From Xiphias gladius (taxonomy: Eukaryota; Chordata; Actinopteri; Istiophoriformes; Xiphiidae), in contig NC_053422.1 of the NCBI RefSeq assembly GCF_016859285.1, positions 10,093,501 through 10,157,500 on the forward strand: DNA of 64,000 nucleotides, given 5' to 3'. Both the position numbers and the translations under genes were made by a program. Below the pieces are notes generated by a model that was not told where the DNA came from, searched no databases, and saw only the letters and a list, made by a program, of their open reading frames with translations. Shown here piece by piece: positions 55,381 through 64,000 of this stretch; positions within the stretch are counted from its first letter, which is position 1; the number at the start of each line of letters is the position of its first letter.

Positions 55381-56515
55381 TGAGAAATATGAGGGGAGGT
55401 CAGCTGACAGGACATGATAAGGTAATGACAGTGTCTCGTGATTCCTCTGGATACAGGAACAGAAATCATAACGATATTCAGACATATTCTGCCTTATTCA
55501 TTGTCAGTAAAGTCGGGATGTTAAACCCAAATGAACATACAGTGCCATCACACATATTTAGTATTTTGTACTTGGCAAGTTTTGTGTGTTGTGTTTCGTA
55601 TACGTGCAGGGCCCCCAGGTTTGCTGTGTGGTAATTTGATTAAAGGCGGGTTCGTGTCAGAATAGGAACCTTGCACGCTGAAACAATCGAGAGTCTTGAA
55701 ACCCCTGGTGGGAGGTCTCGGAGGGCCCGGGAGCTGGGGCTCAGCTTGTGTCTCTGGTAACTTGAGTTCCAAACGTCCGACGACTAAAATCTTTTCATCC
55801 GGTTAAAACGTTTAGTTAAAAACAGCCAAGACTGAAAAAGTGTCATGTAAAAAAATTTGGCTTAAAAAACTGGACGAAAAGGCAACTGTAACAGCCCCTG
55901 GCAGACAACCACAACGCCGGTGCGTGCGCGAAGGGGACATGACGCCATTGACAGGCGACGAAACGGACCGTTACCTCGATTTAAAATGACGGGCTTCTCT
56001 AGGTTTGAAAATCGCTTGACAACAAAATGTATAACACAGGTCTAATTGTTTTTAGACGTTTTAATGCGGAAAAGTTACATATTATAGCTTTAATATATGA
56101 ATTTCATACCTATAATATACATATAAAAGTCACAGAAAACCTGTGACTTTTGGTGGCTCCTGGGAATGTGGGGCTCTGTGGCAGCTGCCTCTTCTGCCTG
56201 GTTGGTAATCCAGCCATTTTAAGAGCCAAGGGTAAAAAGCCTCAATAGACTTCCTAAATATACTCTACTATATTTTTTTCTTTTTTAATAAGGCAGTTAA
56301 GGGTAAACCGAGGCAGTTACCCATCATCATGTGCCCAAAACAAAGCCAGGCTTTCATGTACGAGACTCTCCAGTTTAAGCGGAAAACCTGGCAGACACCA
56401 CAGATAGACACCGTGGATATCTGTTTGTACTCGCTTTCCAACCGACACCAAGGATGAGAGAGAACGGCCCAATTAAACCCACTGTTTCCTGAGGAGGCTG
56501 GCCAATCAAAAATGC

Positions 56516-56552
<37 letters not shown>

Positions 56553-58160
56553 TCAGCGATAATCTAGGACTATGTACATATCGACACCGCTTCAAGCTGT
56601 TTGTTAACATCGGATACAAGACACTACTTTGCCTGATGCGGCCAGTAAATGAATTATAGATAGGTTTCTTAATTTAGCTGTAAATAGACACCCTGCTACT
56701 GAACCAAATTAATCCTGGACACTTTTCCTTGTGAAACTGTCAGAGATCTTTTCACACACGCAGAGAAAGTGATGAGTTTTTTTTTAATGTTGATTGTAAT
56801 ACTTTGCTCGTCTGTAGATATTAAAGGAGACAGCTGCAAAACGTTTATTTGCTAATCAGATCAGCTTTTTGAGAGTTTGTACAGAGGCATAAAAGAGTTG
56901 ACACTTTACAGAGGAGACAGGATTTGAATGAGCAGATTACGACAATAAAATCTCCCTGTGATCTTGTTCCTGACAGTCAGTCTTTGCTCTGCATGATTCC
57001 TGGTGTCCTATTATTGAGAGGAGTCAAAACAAAACGAGGCAGCGTTCACGAGTTAGGCACAAACTCAGATTATGACAATAATCCTCATCCCCAGCGCTGG
57101 GTGTATGTAGAAAGGGAGCATTAATGAACACAAAACCTGACCTTTCAGCGAAATGTAAAGGATGCCTATTTCAACCCTCAACATTATCAGAGGCTTCACC
57201 CAGGGACAGGCCTGATACAAACAATTTGTCACCTGCTATAGTTCATATCAGTGCCGGTGAGCAATGGCGTTGAGGCTCTAAATGTCAGATTTCAATTGGA
57301 CTCACCCTCCTGCTGATGGATGGACCAATCCAGCTCACTTGAATACGCAGTTTTCGCTTAGTAAAAATGGGATAGAGACCCTCGTTGTTGTTTTTTTTTT
57401 TTTTGTTTGGTTTTTTTGCAGCGCTGCATAAAAACAGCAGCTTGCCTCTATATGTACAGTAGTTAATTGAGATTGTTGACAGATGGGCAGCCCGTGCTTT
57501 CTGTCTGGCTCATACGGCTCCCTAGAGCTTTGACTACAATCCATCACGTTCCTTTCTTCGCCAGTGTCACATAATTGAAGAGACTGTCATGGCTGACTTA
57601 TGTTGGCAACTTTGTTATGAAGTGTATGGTGATAAAATGAAAGGGGAAAGCCGTGTAACGCTGTGCCTCCTTGTCAAGGAGTTGCATTATTGTACTGATA
57701 CTATAGGGACAGGTGGCAGCGTGGACAAAGGTCGTCAAAAAGTTGTGCCTCCATCAATACAACAAGTAGTGCTATATGGCTGATATACCCTCAGTGGAAA
57801 ATCGTTTATTGTCGCGTAATTAGCTGCTTAAGTTGTTCATGTGACTGTCACAGGGGGGAGGAGCCTACCTGGGCTGATGTTGCTACTTTAATTAGGGCCT
57901 TGTTGAACTGCGTGTGTCTGAAATGGCTTTTGGCAATAACCTTTAGAGGCACGCTTATGACCTGTAAATGACTTTATTGACAATATTTTGCAGGTCAGTT
58001 TTTTTTTTTTTTCTCTATAATTAAAATAACTTGTGAAAGCGTTTTGCTAATAGGTTAATTTAAGCTTCAAATTTTCCTGGTTCTGCAGTTTATTTTGGTT
58101 TTTGCAGGGCTTCTTCATTCTCAGTGGGTTATATGTAGAAGGTATAAGGTTTCACTTGAC
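55381..58160. other. Intergenic, no gene recognised
   Basis: Short open frames only, none with a recognisable domain or sensible splice sites. A (CA)n microsatellite is at 56518-56550 and T-runs lie near 57395 and 57997. Confidence 0.5.
56518..56550. repeat. (CA)n microsatellite
   Basis: A perfect CA run of 33 nt. Confidence 0.95.
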
Positions 58161-60100
58161 TGTCTCTAATTACATTTTAGACATCCGCAATTGCATTTGA
58201 ATTAGTCATAATTACGAAATAATGACATCCCAGATATTGTTACACATTTGATCATTTATTAGATTGACAGGATATCGGCAATGCACGTGTCAGTATATGA
58301 GTACATTTTTCTTGTATTTTTTGGGGCAGTTTATTCGACAACGGACAGTCATAGCAGAGAAAGACAGGATGAATGACATGCAACAAAGGTCCCTGGGATG
58401 GATTCAGAGTGAGGACGTTGCAGGCACAGCAGTATGCATCTTAAACACTGCCACCAGACGTCCCCATATAGTTAGAATTCTAATTTAATGATAGTCAGAT
58501 TTTTAATTTAAAGAATCTCTAATTACATTGTGACTAGTAAGAATGAACCATTAAGCTGTGTGATAATTCAAAACTGAATTGTAGATACAGTATCTTTAAT
58601 TAGATTCTCCATACAAGGCAATGGTTCATTCTTACAAGTCAAAATGTAATTAGAAAGTCATAAATGTAACGTGTATATCTTAGGTGTGAGTCCCCTCAGT
58701 CTTATATACTGCAGGTTGAATCCACTTGCCATAGATGATATATTGGAAAGGATTTTTGTGAAATATTATTATTCCCGGTTATTTAATTTCATTTTCCAAG
58801 ATTCTCGCAACTGGGAAGCATGTTGTGCAAAGATTGAATTGCCATTTCTCTGCGAAGCTGATTATGCTCTCTCTGGGCTCACATAAGGCGACCACAGCAT
58901 GCTGGATCAACAACAGTTTTCATGTTGCAGTAGCTGCATATTTTCTAAACCGAGAGATTAAGGCATTTTGTGCAAAGTAGAAGGCTGATATGTAGTCTTT
59001 ATTCAAATATATTTAACCAGCTCATTGCAGAATTGTTAATTTTCTCTCCTTTGTGACGCTCTGTCTGTCTCTGATGAATTATTTGAAATTACATTCGAAA
59101 CATTAACAGTCAGGGATTTAATTTGCTTTCAAATGTAGAAATTGTTGTCACTTTAGTTTTCTGCTTCTCTGTAGCTCCCTTGCAGATGTGTAGGCACTGT
59201 ACTGGGGGCAAGTCATTTTTTATCACTAAACGTACATAATAAATTATTCACCAAATTACATTATTCACCACCTCATAGCGAAAGGGTTTAATTGAAAGAA
59301 GCACCCCTGTTCTTCCTGGTTGTTCTTCTGAAATATATTTGCTATTTAAGCAGTGTGGTTTTTTTCTGAGAGAAAGTAGAACCTCCAATGTCTTCTGTTC
59401 TCATGCCCAGTATAGTGCATCAGACATTTGTCACATTCGTGATGTGTAAATGATGTGCCTAATCATGATTTTACTCCATTGCCAATGTGAAAATGTCGTT
59501 CAATAATAGTCTCCTTTGTGATTACATCTTAAATATTATTACTAATGATCTCAGGAGCAGCTACCCCAGCAGAGAGAGTTACAGAGTCTCAGCGGAGGGT
59601 ACTTCAGTGTATTTTGAGAAAATCAATTTTAATAGTATAATCGATACATGATTCAGTTTGTAGTCCTTAAAAAGTCAGGGAGTACACAAAGACTGACCTT
59701 CTCTCTGGCTGCTGTTACAAAAGCAGCCTGGACCTGCCAGGACTCATCCTACCTTTGATGATGCACGTTCTCTACAATAATTACTATCGTGTGCCATAGC
59801 TGGTAAACAAAGTGCATTGAAAAATCAATAACAAGCTAAGAGAGGCATTACATTTCTGATGAAATCAGTGATTTGTTGTCAGTATGCAGGACACTTACTC
59901 AAGGATATTTTGAGGCTGTCTCCTTGGCATCTGTTCCAGTCTTGTTCTGTGGCATTTGTCATGTCTTGGTCTATTTTAGTCAAAGCAGATGGATAAAGGA
60001 CACTTCAGATCCAATTTCGCTAAAAGTCTGGGACTTGCTGTTCCAAGGAGAACTGGATCACTTCACCTACTTTGGTAACTGAATCATTTAGTCCAATATT
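58161..60100. other. AT-rich intergenic stretch with clustered TAATTA motifs
   Basis: No coding signal or obvious transposon end. CTAATTACATT occurs near 58168 and again in the inverted repeat at 58519-58653; TAATTAG and TCACTAA-type motifs recur. The base composition and lack of interspersed repeats would fit conserved non-coding DNA, but that is only inference. Confidence 0.3.
58519..58653. repeat. Inverted repeat, 34-nt arms, about 67-nt loop
   Basis: The left arm 58519-58552 starts CTAATTACATTGTGAC and ends AAGAATGAACCATT; the reverse complement of 58620-58653 matches it with two mismatches. The loop contains GATACAGTATC, a small palindrome, and TTTAATTAG. It could be a tiny foldback element or a transcribed hairpin. 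Confidence 0.8.
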
Positions 60101-60149
60101 GAATATTATTTTTTTTATTGTTATATTGATTGAACAGTAATTGATTTTT

Positions 60150-60640
60150 AGACACGCTAGCGACGTGGCTCTTGGTATTGCAATACCGGTTGGTCAGTTG
60201 GTCCACCATTTTGTTTCAGACAGAAACATCTTGATATTTCTTGGTACAGACCTTCGTGATGCTAAAATAATGTATCCTAATGACTTTGATGACTCCCTGA
60301 CTTTTCCTCTAGTGCCACCATGACGATGACATTTGTGGTTTTGGGTGAAATTTGTTGACAACTTTTGGATGGTTTGCCATGAAATTTGGTCCAGACATTC
60401 ATATCCCCATCAGGATAGACCGTAAAAACTATGGTGATCCCTTAACTTTTTTATCTACCAGTACTGGAGGGTGAAAAATTAACTTTGTCCAATACACTGT
60501 TCAACTATTTGGCAAAACTAACCGAAATTCCGTCAGCCGCAGCTGTACATTGTGTGTAGCGCCAATTAGCCAATGTTTGCATGCTAACAGACTAAACTAA
60601 GATGGTGAAGATGGTAAACATGATACATATACATAATAGT
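60150..60640 (+). repeat. Teleost interspersed repeat
   Basis: It contains an internally repeated motif: TTTTGGATGGTTTGCCATGA followed by AATTTGGTCCAGACATTCAT, two ACTTTGATGACTCCCTGAC/GTGATCCCTTAAC-like blocks and two CTTTTCCTCTAGTGCCACCA-like blocks, then AGCCAATGTTTGCATGCTAA. I recognise this as a widespread fish repeat of uncertain class. Confidence 0.55.
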
Positions 60641-62940
60641 TTGGAGTTTAACTGGGGTTTAACTGCAGTGCACGTTACAGAGAAACTACAATCACACCAA
60701 ATTAAACTTCAAAACACAGCAATCATGTCAAAAGCTTTTATTTCTTAAAAGACTGTTTACTGAACTGCTGAATCGTTCAGAGCAGGTTTTTAGTCCTCCA
60801 TCACTGCCACTCATTGTGTTTTATTTCACCAGTTTTGCTGCGTAAGCTCCAGACAGAGTGACCTTTGTTTGGGTGTTTTCTCGCTTATAGAGTCAATAAC
60901 ATCTGCAGGTTATTTCTGATTGCGTGTCCATTCCAGGTAGTACAATGGCAGCAATGGGCATTATACAAAGAGCCCGGTTGCCATACATAGAGTGGGGATG
61001 AAGGAAGCCCTTTCACCAGTTCAAGCTCAATTTTCATGGTTCACATGTTGGGCCTGTGTAATGGATGCAAATCTTGCCTTTTCACATAGAGATCAACTGT
61101 GATGCCAGAAATGCCCCCCAAAAACTACCACGCATTCTGCAGCTTGAAAGCTTACACCTGTACATTAGGTAGATGAGGCTTTAGTTTTAATTTACTCATT
61201 TTGTATCTGAGTACTTCTCAATGATTCTGAAAGAGGTGAATCATGTTGTCTTTCTTTTGGGCTGTACTCTGTGTTTAATTTTTCATTTTAGGTTGAAAAA
61301 TTCAGCCTCTGTTTTCTTTGAGAGACTGCCTCTCTATTACCTGAAGAAAATTATTCTGTATAGGAGTTCAATATGTCTCAGGTTACCACACACCTCCAAA
61401 TTGATTTCTCTGGGTGGTTTTGCAGCCTGGAGCACATTTTTTATTCTCTTTACTCTGTGAGGAAAAACAAATAATGTCACGCACACCATTCAGCTTCTTT
61501 GTTATCACATGAAATGTATTTTTATATATTGCTCTTTTTGACAACGGAAATAAGAAATAGCCTAAGGGGAGCAAGTTATCAAGTCATATTATTCCACCTG
61601 GTCATGCAGAGTGCAATAGAGCCAAGGAAAAGGTTTTAAAAGAGCCTGCGAGGTCGTATTTCCCCCCTTAGTTACACTAGTAACATTATCTTTTGTGACA
61701 GCAAAAGACCACATGTGACCTTAATGGACAAAAATACACATGTAAGCAAGAATATATAGGTTCTTTGTGAATTTTTAGAGGGTCTACACAAAAGAACATG
61801 GTCAATGTGAGGCAGAATTCAGGATTTTATGATCACCGTCACCATGGTAACCAAAGAAAGATCGCTATCACTGTGCATTCAGGAGACCATGATTGTAACT
61901 CCATGTCCATGTCCTCATGCTCTAAACACCTCTCCAATTGTTTACAGCCCTGTGAACCTCTCTGACATGCTAAAATGGAGGCTTCAGCTCATTACCCCTG
62001 TTACACTTGAGAGGTAAGCTTTTCGGCACTTGAGTCAAATGGCAAAGGCATAATTGGATTCAAATGAGATTTTAACCTATTAGAATAATTTTCTGTTTGT
62101 TGGAAGATCCTAAAATTTTAATGCTCAGTTCCTCTCATATTAAATGCTAATGAGGAATTGGTAAGTCAAAGCAAAACCCAGTCACAGCTCTGTAATTATC
62201 CGACACAGAGATTAAAGGTTGTGACTGCTATTGCTCTCAGCAAAATAATTTTGCTAATGATGTGTGCTTTTGTGAGTTTTTAAAAGGTTGTCTGAAGAAG
62301 GTCTACCCTCACCTGTTTTTGAAGATTTGAGCCTTTTAGTATGGGGCTTCATAATTCATCTAATGTTATTAAATTATTTAAAACATGCAGAGACATTTTG
62401 GCATTCGTTGAGCTTGAATAATCCCAGTCTGCTTTGCCCTCTACAACAGCAGAACTTCAACATTAAAACCAAAATTTGAGAGCATTCTATCTGTTTTCTC
62501 TGTTGAGACAGAAAAGAAGCCAAAAGGGTATTAACCTAATCAGCTGTCTTCAAATGACTTATCGCTCAGACCACATTCGGAGGTGGTGCGGGCATAAGGC
62601 CACTTTTAGCAGTGTGTGTACAAATGTGTCCTGGGCCGCATCAAAGCAATATTAAAAAAGTTGTACAAATCGCACCGTCTGAGAATTTCAAAAAGCCCAT
62701 TACGAGTATGTAAAAAATCTTGGGCAATTTGGTTTGCCTGGAACACGTCAAAGAATAGACTCAGTCTGTGTTGTTTTGATTTCTTGTTCTTCGTCTTTTA
62801 ACTTCCGGCAGACTGTGCACGGGGAAGTGCATCGCTGCATCCTGCCGGTTAAAAACAACAACGCGTCTGGTCTTTGCAGACGGAAACGATGTGCATGTTT
62901 ATTTGTATATGGAGCGGGGAGGTGAGATCTGATAACAAGT
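60641..62940. other. Intergenic, no gene recognised
   Basis: I see only short, unremarkable open frames and no splice-supported coding sequence. Confidence 0.5.
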
Positions 62941-63039
62941 GATCACTGGAGACGCATTCTAATGCCGGGTGGGGAACTGACGCACTTAAAGCTGTCAACT
63001 TGTGATCGGATCACCTGAGACGCATTTTGATGCCGGGTG
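62941..63039 (+). repeat. Two direct copies of a 31-nt motif, 68 nt apart
   Basis: GATCACTGGAGACGCATTCT... (62941-62971) and GATCACCTGAGACGCATTTT... (63009-63039), both ending ATGCCGGGTG, differ at only a few sites. The second continues TGTGAACAGG. It is likely part of a dispersed repeat with internal duplication. Confidence 0.75.
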
Positions 63040-63664
63040 TGAACAGGACCATGCAGTGTTTCTGTTCGCTGGGTGAATGGAAATCCAACATTTAGTTTCC
63101 CTTTAGGTCTGTTTTTGGTCTGCGCAAACTCCTGATGGAAATATCTTGTTCTTAAACTGGTAATACCTCCTGATTTGAGAGACAGAAACCAAAACGGTGA
63201 AGTTGGAATGTAAAACCAGAACAGTGAGCTGAATGATGTTAAAATGCTCCGTAGACCTGAGAAAAACTGCAGAGCTGGGTGATAAACCTTTGTGGATTCG
63301 TCAATTAGCAATTTTGTCAGTTTTTTCTGTGAGTTGAACAGATATGTCCTGTTAAAGAAATCCTGGTGACAGTCTGGAAAAGCTTTCAGCGCTCGCAGCA
63401 GGGATGAACACTTGACAAATAGCCTTCAACTATACATGTAATATCTATATATCATGAGCAATGGCAGGGAATCAAAAATGCAGCCTGAAGTTTGTACAGC
63501 ATTTTTAGGCCCACGCAGTTACAGTGACACATTGGATGAGGTGTGTGTAGTGGTGGGTAACTGGATGGGACAGATCATTACTCAGCAGGAAGTAGACAGT
63601 AAATAAAAGGGTGTGGTAGCACCTGCTGAGTGTTCCCTCCTGAGTCTCGTCTTTCACATTTCAG

Positions 63665-63834
63665 CGTGCTGAATGATTTTGCAAGGAAACCACTCCACCC
63701 CGAGTGTTGTGATGCAAAGCTCAACACAGAGGTAACGGAGAAAGATGCAGTGTTTGTTTTTGACGCTCCTGCAGAGACTGCCCATAGTGATGACGATGGT
63801 AGTTTTAGAGCAGAGAGGAAGAAAAAAAAAAAAG
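63665..63834 (+). CDS. Weak candidate exon of an unidentified gene at the right edge
   Basis: A plausible acceptor (TTTCACATTTCAG) is followed by an open frame with no ATG that stays open from 63630 to the window end, more than 120 codons. A good donor (AAAAG then GTGAGC) falls at 63834, and an alternative donor (GAG then GTAACG) near 63732. The predicted peptide includes LNDFARKPLHPECCDAKL and AVFVFDAPAETAHSDDDGSF and ends in a Lys run. I do not recognise it. In the frame's favour are its length and the flanking splice-like signals; against it, the antisense frame is also open. It could be chance. Confidence 0.2.
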
Positions 63835-64000
63835 GTGAGCGAAGCGCACGAAAGCTCAACTCGCTGGTGTTGATCCTGGTGCGTCTCCTTCGAACACCAC
63901 AGTGCCTTCACTCCAGCACGAGCATATGTATTGTGTATGCTCGCACGAACACAAACACATTATCACATCTTCATGCTGCAGCCCCCGTAGACTGGTTGCC

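Overview
The window is vertebrate nuclear DNA, almost certainly from a ray-finned fish. The genes have GT-AG introns with short exons, the proteins are close to human orthologues, and the non-coding DNA is full of Tc1-like transposons, short inverted-repeat elements and GT/CA microsatellites of the kind common in teleosts. I see no prokaryotic, viral or plasmid features. I reconstructed seven protein-coding genes exon by exon. In every one the exon phases join without a gap, from start codon to stop, except MED12, whose 5' half lies outside the window.

Layout. MED12 (+, the last 26 coding exons, 1100-17726) is followed tail-to-tail by MARS2 (-, 3 exons, 19707-23659). MARS2 is head-to-head with a NIPA2-like magnesium transporter gene (+, 5 exons, 25696-30245), which is tail-to-tail with TIMM8A (-, 2 exons, 31550-33550). 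After 3 kb of decayed LINE tails come BTK (-, 17 coding exons, 36727-43265), RPL36A (+, 5 exons, 47461-50298) and GLA (-, 7 exons, 50717-55150). From 55.3 kb to 63.6 kb I find no gene. This is an AT-rich stretch with TAATTA motifs, one clear inverted repeat and some dispersed repeats. A weak candidate exon sits at the right edge (63665-63834).

How the genes relate. They are not a functional pathway. MED12 is a Mediator kinase-module subunit, MARS2 charges mitochondrial tRNA-Met, NIPA2 moves Mg2+, TIMM8A is a mitochondrial intermembrane-space chaperone, BTK is a B-cell/myeloid tyrosine kinase, RPL36A is a ribosomal protein, and GLA is lysosomal alpha-galactosidase A. The interest is positional. 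TIMM8A-BTK-RPL36A-GLA has the same order and orientation as on human Xq22.1, and MED12 is also X-linked in humans, so the window preserves an old vertebrate linkage block.

I found no convincing previously undescribed biological system. The most unusual observations are a GC-AG intron in RPL36A, transposon copies that nearly fill one BTK intron and abut a BTK splice acceptor, a long CA repeat immediately after the BTK stop codon, NAGNAG-type acceptors feeding the MED12 glutamine tract, an intron-containing MARS2 (single-exon in humans), and three nested transposon insertions.
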